A stretch of DNA of 58,277 nucleotides from Anaerolineaceae bacterium (GCA_003524305.1 DQHW01000028.1:47548-105824); one strand, 5' to 3'; shown: positions 7,899 to 16,786, numbered from the stretch's first letter. The notes: generated by a model from the sequence alone, not told the origin. Translations and numbers: made by a program.

Positions 7899-10417
7899 TA
7901 ACACATCTGGTGACTTTCACGGGCGATGATCTCGTCCTGAAGTTCCTTGCCAATGGTGGTGAAATATGCGTTGTAGCCGGTGACGCGCACCAGCAGGTGG
8001 CGGTAATCTTCGGGGTGTTTCTGGGCATCGCGCAGCAGGTCCGCGTTGAGCATGTTGATCTGCAGGGCGCTGCCGCCGTTTTCGATGTAGCCGCGCAGGA
8101 AGGCTTTAAATTTGTCACAGTGCTCGGGGTCTCGCAAAATGGATGGATTGAAGGTTATGGTATGGCTGCCGCCGTTGGGCAGCACGTTGAAATATTCAGC
8201 CCAGTCGCCCTTGCCGTCTGCGGCTTTGCCGCCCATGACCTTGCCCACCGAGTTGACGTTGGCCGTGGGGCCTTTGGTATCCGCACCGTTTGAGGGGCAG
8301 ATGGCATTGGAGAGGAACTTGCCTTTGGCACGTCCATCCGGGCTGGCGGCCAGGATATCCGAGTAGGAGATCCAGTAGTTCCAGCTCAACATGCCAGGTC
8401 TGAACTGGCGGTTGGTTGAAATCGTCTTGTACTTCCAGGTCTCTTCCGTCCACAGGTTCATGACTTGCGCGGCCATTTCGTCTGCGACTTCATCGTCCCG
8501 GCCGTATTTGGGTGTTTTGTTGATGGCGATGGCCTGCAGTTTTTCATGTCCGACCCAGTTGGCTTTGAGTGCCTTAACCAGTTCCTGCATGCTGCAAATC
8601 TGTTTGTCGTAAACCAGGTGCTTTACCGCCAGCAGTGAATCCACTGTGGTAGCGTAAGTCACAGCTTCGACGGTGACAAAATTGAGTTCCGGTCCGCCCT
8701 GGTTGATGTCTTTACCGCTTGCAGCACAGCCTTTCACCAGGCACGAGAGGTAAGGGGTTTGGAAGAAACGCGCCCTGATCGCTTCGGACTTTTCGTAGGT
8801 ATCCACGCTGAGTTTGATGATACGGCGGGTCTGCTCGGCATAGGCTTGCCAGAACTGCTCCCAGGTGGAAAAAGCTGCCGGGTCGCCGGTATCCTCGCCA
8901 TCAAGGGTGAGTTTGGAGGGCGCACCGGTTAGAGGGTCTCTCACCGGGATCATATCATAGCCGCCGGTGAGGGTCAGTTCAACGGCCTTCAAGAGGTTCA
9001 GGTTATCATCCACGGTGCCTGAACGATCGTTACCCACCATGGTGTTTTCAAGGCAGCCGACCGGTGCATACTCGTGGACGTTGGTGGCGTTGATCAGATG
9101 CTGCACCCCGGCCTTACGAGCTTCGAGCATCATTCCGGCCATGGAGCGTTCGTCAAAATTTAGCAAGAACGGCGCACCCTGGCTGCTGGCGATCATCTCG
9201 ACCACTTTATCCACCAAGGGTTCGGGGGTGCCGCGGTGCAGGCGCACATTGGGCTTGGGTTCGAGGATCGGCGACATCTCGTCAATCACTTCAAGGATGG
9301 CGTAGGTCAGGTCATTGGACATATCCATACCAGCCGCGCCGACACCTGCCAAAGTAAACAGTTGTCCGTAACCGGCGGTGATGCCCTGGTTGCCCCCGGT
9401 ACGGATCATGCCGTCGTAAGCCGTGTTGCAGTGCACCCACATGCATTTGAGAATTTCCTTGCCGAACTCGCGTTCCATGCCGGAGTTTAGCGAGGTTTGC
9501 CACATGGGGTAAAGGTACTGGTCGATACGCCCGAACGAAACCCCCGGGCCGGGATAGTTTTCGTCTGACATCACCAGCATGTGGGTCAGCCACAGCGATT
9601 GTACGGCTTCCCAGAAGTTGCGCGCCGGTTCCCACGGCACGCGCGCCAGGTTTGCAGCCATGGTTTGTAATTCTGTTTTGCGTGTCTGATTGGTTTCTTC
9701 TTCTACCAGTGCCAAGAGTTTTTCGCGGTACTTGTCCGCCAAATCCCGGGCCAGGGTGGAGGACGTAATCATGGCGCGTAATTGCCCGCCTTTCTGTCCT
9801 TTTTTCTCTTCAGCGGAGAGTTTTTCGTAGAATGCCTTGAGTTCAACATTGACCGCCGCCCAGCCTTCCTGGATGATGCGGGCGTAGCCGGGAATGAGGT
9901 GTCCGCTGGTGGCGCCGGTGTTGCCATACCCGTGGTTGTGGAACCACAACATGGCTTCACGCGATCCTCCCTTGCCTTTAACCAACTTGTCGTATTCTTT
10001 GGTTTCTTTTTCGGTCAAACAATGAGAAGTCATCACACTGAAGCGTGCACCCGCCAGCAGATCGCCCGGCAGAATTTCTTTGGGAACGGCGTTGACCATC
10101 ACTTCCTTGAGAAACCAGGCGCGCCGTTCCGGCAGGCTCCAGCTCCAAAAGTCCTTGTGCAGGGCTACCGGTTTGGCAGTTTGTTTGAATGATGAGCGAA
10201 AGGTTGGGATGTAGAAATAGGTTTCGGGGACGATGTAAAAAGAAAGTTCGTTATATTGAAAATCCCACGGGGTGCCGGTCGTCCACGAGGTGTATTCGTT
10301 GTTCCACCTGCGGTTGACGCCCTCGAAATAATAGTCCCTCAGCCAGCGCACCCGATCCGAAAGGGATTTGGGTTCCTTGATGCTAAACCTTGGTTTTTCG
10401 ACCGTCATTGTGGACAT
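7898..10417 (-). CDS. Glycyl radical enzyme, substrate unassigned
   Basis: Large cytosolic oxygen-sensitive enzyme (839 residues) of the pyruvate formate-lyase/diol dehydratase superfamily. The glycyl radical site is RVTGYNAYF with G814 near the C-terminus. The thiyl Cys is C455 in APVGCLENTMVGND. The CxE arrangement (C455, E457) excludes pyruvate formate-lyase, which has CC, and recalls eliminases and decarboxylases. Those usually read GCVEP; Leu and Asn here are atypical. The N-terminal PFL domain covers about 20-690. ATG 10417 has AGGAGG 8 bases before it. The operon also carries a FadR-type regulator, the activase and a flavin split-barrel protein. Choline, glycerol, hydroxyproline or aromatic-acid substrates cannot be told apart from sequence alone. 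Confidence 0.93.
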   Translation of the reverse strand: MSTMTVEKPRFSIKEPKSLSDRVRWLRDYYFEGVNRRWNNEYTSWTTGTPWDFQYNELSFYIVPETYFYIPTFRSSFKQTAKPVALHKDFWSWSLPERRAWFLKEVMVNAVPKEILPGDLLAGARFSVMTSHCLTEKETKEYDKLVKGKGGSREAMLWFHNHGYGNTGATSGHLIPGYARIIQEGWAAVNVELKAFYEKLSAEEKKGQKGGQLRAMITSSTLARDLADKYREKLLALVEEETNQTRKTELQTMAANLARVPWEPARNFWEAVQSLWLTHMLVMSDENYPGPGVSFGRIDQYLYPMWQTSLNSGMEREFGKEILKCMWVHCNTAYDGMIRTGGNQGITAGYGQLFTLAGVGAAGMDMSNDLTYAILEVIDEMSPILEPKPNVRLHRGTPEPLVDKVVEMIASSQGAPFLLNFDERSMAGMMLEARKAGVQHLINATNVHEYAPVGCLENTMVGNDRSGTVDDNLNLLKAVELTLTGGYDMIPVRDPLTGAPSKLTLDGEDTGDPAAFSTWEQFWQAYAEQTRRIIKLSVDTYEKSEAIRARFFQTPYLSCLVKGCAASGKDINQGGPELNFVTVEAVTYATTVDSLLAVKHLVYDKQICSMQELVKALKANWVGHEKLQAIAINKTPKYGRDDEVADEMAAQVMNLWTEETWKYKTISTNRQFRPGMLSWNYWISYSDILAASPDGRAKGKFLSNAICPSNGADTKGPTANVNSVGKVMGGKAADGKGDWAEYFNVLPNGGSHTITFNPSILRDPEHCDKFKAFLRGYIENGGSALQINMLNADLLRDAQKHPEDYRHLLVRVTGYNAYFTTIGKELQDEIIARESHQMC

Positions 10418-10444
10418 AATCGAGCCTCCTGTGGCAATATTTGA

Positions 10445-11164
10445 TTAAATTCCGAGAAACTCTTCTCCGTGCTCCAACAGTGATTTCATGATCTCAAAAG
10501 ATTTTTTTGCGTCGCGGCTTTCAAGTGCAATCAAAAGATGCTGGTGAAAGGCATGCACTTCATCCACCACGACAGAACCTGCCGTTTTTTGATAGAAAAC
10601 CGTGGTGAAGTGGGTATAAACCGTTTTAAATGAGTTTAATATCAGGGGATAAGCCATGTTTTCGGAGGCGATGGAAATGAGCAGGTGAAATTCGAAATCC
10701 AGTTCCACCAGGGTGGTGATGCTGCTGTGATCGGCTGTTAATTCGTTTTGGACGATCTTTCGCAGTTCGTCGAGTTGAGCTGCACTGGCGTGTTTGGCAG
10801 CCAGGCGAGCAGTCTCGGTTTCAACCAATATGCGCATTGAGAGCAAACTGCTGGTCAGATTTGGATCAATTTCGCCGTTGTGATAAGACAGCAGCGACGA
10901 GAGAATCGCCATCGAACCTGATTTGCGGAAGTCGTTGATCACCACTCCCCGGCGCGGATTAATCGTCACCAAGCCTTTGACGGCCAGATCCACCAGGGCT
11001 TCATGCAGTACCGGACGGCTGACGCCGAGGCGCGCGGCCAGGTCGCGTTCAGCGGGCAGGCGTTCGCCAACTTTTAGCTCGCCCGAGAGGATTAATTCCT
11101 CAAGGCGCGCCACGCATGCAGATTTAAGGCTGTTGACTTGCAGCGGTTCAATGGGTAGGGTCAT
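10445..11164 (-). CDS. FadR-subfamily GntR transcriptional regulator
   Basis: DNA-binding regulator with an N-terminal winged helix (SGELKVGERLPAERDLAARL, then GVSRPVLHEALVDL) and a C-terminal all-helical FCD effector domain (about 85-235). FCD metal-ligand candidates are D and H residues in ELDFEFHLLI and HAFHQHLLIAL. FCD regulators sense organic acids. It is the first gene of the glycyl radical operon, ending 27 bases before the enzyme gene, so it probably represses its own operon until the substrate appears. A TGGT-N3-ACCA operator lies at 11190-11200 just past the predicted promoter. The ligand would give a hint of the enzyme's substrate. Confidence 0.92.
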   Translation of the reverse strand: MTLPIEPLQVNSLKSACVARLEELILSGELKVGERLPAERDLAARLGVSRPVLHEALVDLAVKGLVTINPRRGVVINDFRKSGSMAILSSLLSYHNGEIDPNLTSSLLSMRILVETETARLAAKHASAAQLDELRKIVQNELTADHSSITTLVELDFEFHLLISIASENMAYPLILNSFKTVYTHFTTVFYQKTAGSVVVDEVHAFHQHLLIALESRDAKKSFEIMKSLLEHGEEFLGI

Positions 11165-11189
11165 ATTTTTTGATATCCGGGTTTTTGTC

Positions 11190-11200
11190 TGGTAAAACCA
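11190..11200. promoter_or_regulatory. Putative FadR-family operator
   Basis: TGGTAAAACCA fits the FadR-subfamily consensus T-N-G-T-N3-A-C-N-A exactly. It lies 26 bases upstream of the regulator's start codon and just downstream of the predicted transcription start, a position suited to autorepression. Confidence 0.55.
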
Positions 11201-11212
11201 CCAGCCAAATTT

Positions 11213-11241
11213 ATTATATGATTAATTTTTCCTTTTTGCAA
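11213..11241 (-). promoter_or_regulatory. Sigma-A-type promoter of the glycyl radical operon
   Basis: On the minus strand TTGCAA (11241-11236), 17-bp spacer, TATAAT (11218-11213). The -35 sits inside an 8-bp-arm inverted repeat (CTTTTTGC / GCAAAAAG, 11232-11252). Confidence 0.6.
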
Positions 11242-11290
11242 TAAGCAAAAAGAGTTCAGTCAATTGCTGTTTGTAATATTTTTGTACTAT

Positions 11291-11662
11291 CTAAACGTGC
11301 TGATCAAATAAAATCGTATTTCCATCCGGATCTGACAACGTGAAGCTGGCAGGCCCTGTGGAATTGACATCTGCTTCTGATATGAACTCAACCCCCTGCG
11401 CTTTTAATTGGCCCTGCAAAACACGGATATCCGTATATTCACTCAGCGGTTGCGCAGAATTATCCCAGCCGGGATTAAAGGTCAAAATATTGTTCTCAAA
11501 CATGTCTTGGAACAACCCGATCACATGATTGTCATTTTTCAGTATCAGCCAGTTTTCAGCCTGGTCTCCTGCAAATACGTTAAACCCCAATTTTTCATAA
11601 AACTTTTTGGATAGCTCAATATCTTTTACAGCCAAACTGACAGAAAAAGCGCCTACGTTCAT
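11291..11662 (-). CDS. VOC/glyoxalase-fold protein
   Basis: A 123-residue vicinal-oxygen-chelate protein made of two beta-alpha-beta3 units: SVSLAVKDIELSKKFYEKLG at the start and SFTLSDPDGNTILFDQH at the end. The family includes glyoxalase I, dioxygenases and antibiotic-binding proteins; metal ligands cannot be assigned with confidence. ATG 11662 is preferred over an upstream in-frame start because GGAGG stands 5 bases before it. It is on the same strand as, and upstream of, the FadR operon, but that operon has its own promoter. The reaction is unknown. Confidence 0.88.
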   Translation of the reverse strand: MNVGAFSVSLAVKDIELSKKFYEKLGFNVFAGDQAENWLILKNDNHVIGLFQDMFENNILTFNPGWDNSAQPLSEYTDIRVLQGQLKAQGVEFISEADVNSTGPASFTLSDPDGNTILFDQHV

Positions 11663-11954
11663 CAAAACCTCCATCTCAAAAATTGAACCTTTATTAATGC
11701 CACTAAATTAGTCTACACTAATTGGATATTAAATAAAACAGATATTATCAAATTAGTCGCATTAAATAATCTTGTTATAAATCGAATTGTTTCATTACTT
11801 TTCAATTGAGACGTCGTTGGTGCCCTAAAGTAGAAGCTGAATCGTTGTACCCCGGACGGTTGGGCGGATTGCCCGCCCCGCGCTATCAAGTGCAACCTTT
11901 TATCCACATATTGCGTATTTTAAGTAATTAATTCATTCTAAAGGACTTATTATC

Positions 11955-12623
11955 ATGGAACAACCAAAAAAGATAAGCCGGCGAAGTTTCATTAAAGGAG
12001 TTGCAATCCTCACGGTTGCAGGGGCAGTCACCGGCACAGGCGTCTGGGCAACGAGTACACCAGCCTACCCATCCGCGGATACAAATATTAATCAGGAGAA
12101 GAACATGGATAAGAAGATTTTGGTTGCCTATGCCAGCAAATGCGGTTCCACCGCTGAAGTGGCGAAAACCATTGGGCAGTTATTGAGCGAATCAGGTGTA
12201 GAAGTGGAAGTGCGGGCTGCTCATGAAGTTCGAAAGATGGAAGACTACGATGCTGTTGTGATGGGCACGGCCATTCGCATGGGCCGTCCGTTGGGTGAAA
12301 TGACCAATTTTGCTAAAAAATTCAACAAAGACCTGGCCAAGTTGCCCACCGCCCTATTTTCGGTAGGTCTTTCGATGAAAGAAGATACTGCAGAGAATCG
12401 GGCAGAGACAGCCAAATTTATCGCGCCGCTGGTGGAGCAATTACCCAGTAAGAAAAGTACCGCCATGTTTGGCGGAAAAGTGGATTACAAAACCCTTTCT
12501 CCTCTCTTAAGTTTTATGTTATCAAAGGACACTTCTGGTGAAATGGCAGAGGGAGATTACCGCGATTGGAACACCATCAATGCCTGGGCGAACAGCCTTC
12601 CGGCTGAATTGGGATTAGGCTAG
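11955..12623 (+). CDS. Flavodoxin-domain protein with Tat-type signal
   Basis: Residues 1-45 contain a twin-arginine motif (SRRSFIKG), a hydrophobic stretch (VAILTVAGAVTGTGVWA) and an Ala-rich end, so the long form is probably exported folded by Tat. Residues 52-222 are a flavodoxin domain with the FMN phosphate loop ILVAYASKCGSTAEVAK, of the HemG/flavodoxin-5 type. A second start is plausible: ATG at 12105 (MDKKILVAYASK) has AGGAG with 6-nt spacing, a better ribosome binding site than the first (AAAGGA, 9 nt). One gene could thus make exported and cytosolic forms. A HemG-like or redox-partner role is inference. Confidence 0.88.
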   Translation: MEQPKKISRRSFIKGVAILTVAGAVTGTGVWATSTPAYPSADTNINQEKNMDKKILVAYASKCGSTAEVAKTIGQLLSESGVEVEVRAAHEVRKMEDYDAVVMGTAIRMGRPLGEMTNFAKKFNKDLAKLPTALFSVGLSMKEDTAENRAETAKFIAPLVEQLPSKKSTAMFGGKVDYKTLSPLLSFMLSKDTSGEMAEGDYRDWNTINAWANSLPAELGLG

Positions 12624-12711
12624 CTCAAAAATCATTAGTTATTTCTCTGAACTGGTTGAACAATGTAAACCCGCGCGGTTTATAGCCAATAAGGTTTGAT
12701 ACAATCATGGA

Positions 12712-13137
12712 GTGAAAACAAAGAGGATTATCGTCAGTGCCTGCCTGGCCGGGTTAAACTGCCGTTATGACGGCTCTGCCAAACCCTGCGATAAGGTGAT
12801 GCAGTTGGTCGTTGAAGGGCGGGCTGTGCCGGTCTGTCCAGAGCAATTGGGCGGGCTGCCCACGCCGCGTCAGCCTTCAGAGCGGATTGGCGAACGCGTG
12901 CTGCGCAAAGACGGCGCGGATGTGACCGCCGAGTTCATCCGCGGCGCGGAAGAAGCGCTCATATTGGCCAAAATGATCGGCGCCACCGAGGCCATCCTTA
13001 AATCCAGATCGCCTTCCTGCGGTAGCAATCAGATTTATGACGGCACGTTTTCAGGCACTCTCATACCCGGCGACGGAGTTTTTGCGGCCTTGTGCAAAGC
13101 GAACAGTATCTCGGTCAAAACCGAAGAGGATGTTTAA
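12712..13137 (+). CDS. DUF523 family protein
   Basis: A 141-residue protein with the DUF523 (YbbK-like) pattern: SACLAGLNCRYDG, VPVCPEQLGGLPTPR, LKSRSPSCG and a C-terminal GDGVFAA. The invariant Cys residues suggest metal or cofactor binding, but the role of the family is unknown. The GTG start at 12712 has no ribosome binding site; instead TACAAT (12700-12705) is placed like a -10 box 6 bases upstream, which suggests a leaderless mRNA. A strong terminator follows. Confidence 0.88.
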   Translation: MKTKRIIVSACLAGLNCRYDGSAKPCDKVMQLVVEGRAVPVCPEQLGGLPTPRQPSERIGERVLRKDGADVTAEFIRGAEEALILAKMIGATEAILKSRSPSCGSNQIYDGTFSGTLIPGDGVFAALCKANSISVKTEEDV

Positions 13138-13140
13138 ACA

Positions 13141-13173
13141 AAAACCCGGGTTGCACAAGGCTCCCGGGTTTTT
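13141..13173 (+). terminator. Rho-independent terminator after DUF523 gene
   Basis: Stem AAAACCCGGG / CCCGGGTTTT with loop TTGCACAAGGCT, then a T run. Confidence 0.88.
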
Positions 13174-13246
13174 TCTGTTATTTTGATCTATAGTTCAATC
13201 GGTTTTTACGGTTCTCGATTCTCGGTTCTCGAATCTCGTGTTTTTT

Positions 13247-14263
13247 CTAATAATGCAGTGTTTTTGCATCCGCTTTCACGCGTTTTTTGAAAATGATATA
13301 GGTCCACGCCTGGTAAGCCAACACGACCGGCAGCATCACACAGGCCACGATGGTCATCACTTTGAGGGTGTAGGGTGATGAAGAGGCATTGTAGATGGTC
13401 AGGCTGAATTCAGCGGAGGTACTTGAAACCATCACATTGGGGAATAGCGCCACGAACAGGCTGGCTACGGTAAAGAGGATGGTCAATCCGCTCATGCCAA
13501 AAGCCCAGCCTTCTTTCTTCATACCCATGAAGACTCTTGAGAGCACCAGGGTGACCGCTGCCAAAAGTGGAGCGATCATTCCTGTGAATCCCTTATCCAA
13601 AAATGACTGGGTGCTGAAGACGATCCAGACCAGGTAGATGGCGGCAGTACCGAGAGCTGAAATCCACAGGGCTTTCGAGGCTTTGACTGCGCGTTCATGC
13701 ATGTCATCGGCCAGCTTAAGGCTGAGGAAGTTGGCGCCGTGCACCAAAAAGACCACGACGACAGCCAGACCGCCCACAATGCTGAGTGGATTGAGCAGTG
13801 TAAAGAATGTGCCTGTGAAAATCTGGTTGCCGTCAATCGGCACGCCGCGGACGACATTGGTAAAGACCACACCCAACAGAAAGGATGCCAAAAAACTGCT
13901 GAAGCCAATTAATTTATCCCAGGTATTACGCCATCTGGGGCTGCCCAGTTTTGAACGGAACTCGAACGCCACGCCGCGGAAGATAAGCGCCAACAGCAGC
14001 AAAAAGAAGCCCAGATAGAATCCGCTGAACATGGTGGCATACCAATTGGGGAAGGCCGCAAAAGTGGCTCCTCCGGCGGTAACCAGCCAGACTTCGTTGC
14101 CATCCCAGTGTGGTCCGATGGTGTTGATGATGGCACGCCGTTCTTCATCTTTCTTGCCGATCAAGGGCAGCAGCATGCCTACGCCAAAGTCAAAACCTTC
14201 CAAAAAGAAATAGCCGATATATAAAACGCACACCAAAATAAACCAAAGAATATTGAGGTCCAT
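13247..14263 (-). CDS. cydB: Cytochrome bd ubiquinol/menaquinol oxidase subunit II
   Basis: Membrane subunit II of cytochrome bd, the high-affinity terminal oxidase that reduces oxygen with electrons from quinol. About eight to nine transmembrane helices; the start ILWFILVCVLYIGYFFLEGF, then DFGVGMLLPLIGK, is diagnostic, as is the early GPHWDGNEVW motif. Length 338 is normal. ATG 14263 overlaps the cydA stop (TAATG) and has GGAGG 6 bases upstream, so subunits are translationally coupled. No cydX-like small ORF was recognised after it. It probably gives this mostly fermentative-looking organism oxygen tolerance. Confidence 0.97.
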   Translation of the reverse strand: MDLNILWFILVCVLYIGYFFLEGFDFGVGMLLPLIGKKDEERRAIINTIGPHWDGNEVWLVTAGGATFAAFPNWYATMFSGFYLGFFLLLLALIFRGVAFEFRSKLGSPRWRNTWDKLIGFSSFLASFLLGVVFTNVVRGVPIDGNQIFTGTFFTLLNPLSIVGGLAVVVVFLVHGANFLSLKLADDMHERAVKASKALWISALGTAAIYLVWIVFSTQSFLDKGFTGMIAPLLAAVTLVLSRVFMGMKKEGWAFGMSGLTILFTVASLFVALFPNVMVSSTSAEFSLTIYNASSSPYTLKVMTIVACVMLPVVLAYQAWTYIIFKKRVKADAKTLHY

Positions 14264-15657
14264 TATTTACCTCCAGAAATTTTTTCTTCTGATACAACAT
14301 CTATTGGTTCAGAGCTCGTGTCGCCTGCAGCCAACCCTTTTTTGGCGTTTTTAACCAGGAGGGATAGATCAATCGCCATTAATACACCGTAGACCAGCAC
14401 AAATCCAATTAAGCTGATCAAGACGGTTGTTGGCGTCAGGTTGGGGCTGACGGCATCCTTGGTTAAGATCAAACCGGTAACCGTCCACGGCTGCCGGGCA
14501 GTTTCAGTGAGTATCCAGCCTGTTGTATTCGCCAGGTATGGGAAGAAAATGGCAATCGGCAGAAGTTTTAACAGCCAATTGCCCTTTTGAGGGAACTTTT
14601 TGGCGGCATAGAACCATATCACCAGAGTAACCAGCGCCATTAAAAAGCCAAGTGCAACCATGATTCTGAAGGTCCAATAAGTTAATGCAACCAGCGGAAC
14701 ATAGTCTCCGGGGCCGTATTTTTCTTCATATTGCATCTGAATATCATTGATGCCCTCAACTTCACCTTCAAACTTGAAGTAGTATAAGAAGCTGAGCACC
14801 TTGGGGATGGTCACATTCCAGGTCACGTTTTTTCCGTCAGGTGTAAACCCGGCAATCAATGAGAAATCGGCCGGATCTTGCGTTTCAAAGTGAGCTTCTG
14901 AAGCGGCGGCAGCCATGGGCTGTGCATTTTTGAGTTCCATACCCTGAAAATGGCCTGTGCCAATAACCGCTACGGTTGCAAAGAAACCGATGATGGCGGC
15001 CAATTTAAGGCTGGTTTTGAATGCGGTTTCATCCTTTTTGCGAAGTAGATTATAGGCACTGAAGCCAAGGATAAAGAAACTGGCAGTCACCAACCCGGAT
15101 GTGATGGTGTGCAAGAAGAAATATAATGCCCGCGGATTGGTAACAATGGCTCCGAAATCAACCATTTCAGCGCGTCCGTTGTTAATCACATAACCGACCG
15201 GGCTTTGCATGAATCCGTTGGCGGCGAGGATAAAGAAGGCGCTGAGATTGGTGCCAATGGCCACCAGCCACATGACGGTGGAATGCATTTTTTTGGAAAG
15301 TCTTTCCCAACCAAAAATCCAGACGCCAATGAAAGTGGATTCCAGGAAGAAGGCGACCAGACCTTCCATGGCCAGCGGGGCGCCAAAAATATCGCCCACA
15401 AAACGGGAGTATTCTGACCAGTTCATACCGAACTGGAATTCCATCACCAACCCTGTCACCACACCCATGGCAAAATTGATCAAGAAGAGCTTGCCCCAAA
15501 ACTTAACCAGCCGCTTGTATTCGGGGTTGCCGTTTTTAACATACATAGACTCAAGGATGGCTACATAGATCCCTAATCCCAACGTGAGTGGGACGAAGAA
15601 GAAATGGTAGATCGTGGTGAGTGCAAATTGCCAACGTGAAAGCATCACTATATCCAT
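14263..15657 (-). CDS. cydA: Cytochrome bd oxidase subunit I
   Basis: Catalytic subunit carrying hemes b558, b595 and d. Heme ligands are visible: H18 (TTIYHFFFVP), H183 (YFFLHTITSG) and M333 (TYWTFRIMVALG); proton-channel glutamates E99 and E106 lie in AMEGLVAFFLESTF. The quinol motif around K243 ... E254 (KNAQPMAAAASEAHFE) is followed by a short Q loop, as in Bacillus-type enzymes. Length 464. ATG 15657 follows AAAGGAGACGATAT. It lies 29 bases after a UbiA prenyltransferase gene, so an operon UbiA-cydA-cydB is likely. Quinone type (probably menaquinone) is inferred from lineage. Confidence 0.97.
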   Translation of the reverse strand: MDIVMLSRWQFALTTIYHFFFVPLTLGLGIYVAILESMYVKNGNPEYKRLVKFWGKLFLINFAMGVVTGLVMEFQFGMNWSEYSRFVGDIFGAPLAMEGLVAFFLESTFIGVWIFGWERLSKKMHSTVMWLVAIGTNLSAFFILAANGFMQSPVGYVINNGRAEMVDFGAIVTNPRALYFFLHTITSGLVTASFFILGFSAYNLLRKKDETAFKTSLKLAAIIGFFATVAVIGTGHFQGMELKNAQPMAAAASEAHFETQDPADFSLIAGFTPDGKNVTWNVTIPKVLSFLYYFKFEGEVEGINDIQMQYEEKYGPGDYVPLVALTYWTFRIMVALGFLMALVTLVIWFYAAKKFPQKGNWLLKLLPIAIFFPYLANTTGWILTETARQPWTVTGLILTKDAVSPNLTPTTVLISLIGFVLVYGVLMAIDLSLLVKNAKKGLAAGDTSSEPIDVVSEEKISGGK

Positions 15658-15686
15658 ATATCGTCTCCTTTATAAAAATAATATGA

Positions 15687-16727
15687 CTATCTGACAGGCC
15701 AAAAGTCAGGCAGGGTAAGCCGCAGAATAACATCTGCAATCATCCCCAGCAGAAAGAGATTGCTGAACAAACGGTTGTGATAGAAAGCAAAACCAGAAAA
15801 CCAGGTTGGCCAGGCGGGCCATTCTTTCGGCGGTTCTACCGGGCGTGGTTTGGTATGCACCCCAATGGCATAAAGCAGACGCTTGCCAGCGAATAAAACG
15901 ATCAATAACACGGGGGTGAAATATTGGGTCACGAAAACGAGATAGAAAATGACTAAATAGATCAAGATCAAAACCACCATATTAACATACCGGGCTGCTT
16001 TTTCTCCAATTACCACCGGCAAGGTGCCCACTTTTTTCTTGCGGTCTTCTGCAGATTTATCAATGTGTTTACCAATATTGATGCTGACGACGCTTAGCCC
16101 AAAGGGCACTGCAGCCAGGGCGGCTTGCCAAACAGACTCGGCCATTCCGCCGGCCATCACCAAATACACCCCCGAAGCCATGATCGGCCCCCAGATTAAA
16201 AAGATACTTAATTCTCCAAGGGCAATATGTTTGAGCGGCCAGGTGTAAAAGAGCAGCACTAAAATTCCAAACGCAAAAAGGATAATTATTTCTACCGAAA
16301 AATGGGTATAGATGAGGGCAAAAACACCCGAGAGAAATGCCAGGGTTCCGCTGACTGCGAACCATGTGAGCTGGGTTTTTTTCGTCCAAAAACCTTGATA
16401 CAGGGGATGCACGCCGTATTGGATGCGAAAATAATCGAGGCTGTCAATTCCGCGCGAGAAATCGGTGTAATCATTTAAAAGATTATTGGTGCCGTGAGCC
16501 AGAAAGAGCCCAAGGGTTATGATCAACCAGACAACCGGGTGCAGATATCCATCCCGCCAGGCCAATATTCCGCCGATGGCACAGGTATACAGGGTCACCA
16601 TGGTCACGCCGGATCGGGTGGCAATCAGCCATTTCGAAACCAGGTCTAATGAACGCCATTCATCAATGGATTCCATCTTTACCAGCGAAGAAAATGCTTT
16701 TTTCCACATTGCGAAATTAATCCGCAT
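15687..16727 (-). CDS. UbiA-family prenyltransferase
   Basis: Integral membrane aromatic prenyltransferase with about nine helices. The two Asp motifs that bind prenyl diphosphate through Mg are NNLLNDYTDFSRG (about residue 85) and HIDKSAEDRKKKVGTLP (about 215). Such enzymes attach the isoprenoid tail in menaquinone (MenA), heme or chlorophyll pathways. Location directly upstream of cydAB suggests that it makes or modifies the quinone used by the oxidase; this is inference. ATG 16727 is preferred to an upstream in-frame start because GGGAGGG precedes it closely. An AT-rich inverted repeat lies at 16744-16786 in the predicted leader. Confidence 0.88.
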   Translation of the reverse strand: MRINFAMWKKAFSSLVKMESIDEWRSLDLVSKWLIATRSGVTMVTLYTCAIGGILAWRDGYLHPVVWLIITLGLFLAHGTNNLLNDYTDFSRGIDSLDYFRIQYGVHPLYQGFWTKKTQLTWFAVSGTLAFLSGVFALIYTHFSVEIIILFAFGILVLLFYTWPLKHIALGELSIFLIWGPIMASGVYLVMAGGMAESVWQAALAAVPFGLSVVSINIGKHIDKSAEDRKKKVGTLPVVIGEKAARYVNMVVLILIYLVIFYLVFVTQYFTPVLLIVLFAGKRLLYAIGVHTKPRPVEPPKEWPAWPTWFSGFAFYHNRLFSNLFLLGMIADVILRLTLPDFWPVR

Positions 16728-16743
16728 GATTCCCTCCCAAAAC

Positions 16744-16786
16744 AAAATAGATAATTAAAATAATTACTATCATTTTAATCTATTTT
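16744..16786. repeat. AT-rich inverted repeat upstream of UbiA-cydAB operon
   Basis: Outer arms AAAATAGA / TCTATTTT and inner arms TTAAAAT / ATTTTAA form an interrupted palindrome 17 bases before the prenyltransferase start. A minus-strand TATAAT at 16799-16794 would start transcription at its right edge, so it may be an operator or a leader hairpin. Confidence 0.5.

Noticed and set aside
7898..10417. Naming the glycyl radical enzyme as pyruvate formate-lyase, choline lyase or benzylsuccinate synthase
   Set aside because: CLE excludes the CC of pyruvate formate-lyase, the GCVEP context of choline and diol enzymes is missing, and no small BssB/BssC-like subunits are present.
11713..11907. Small minus-strand ORF and a GGGCGG/CCGCCC hairpin between the VOC and flavodoxin genes
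   Set aside because: The ORF has no ribosome binding site and no protein-like pattern; the hairpin has a short stem and no T run. I see no supported gene in 11663-11954.
13195..13240. Short GGTTCTCGATTCTCG-type direct repeats after the DUF523 terminator
   Set aside because: Only a few degenerate 8-10 nt units; low-complexity sequence with no further support for an element.
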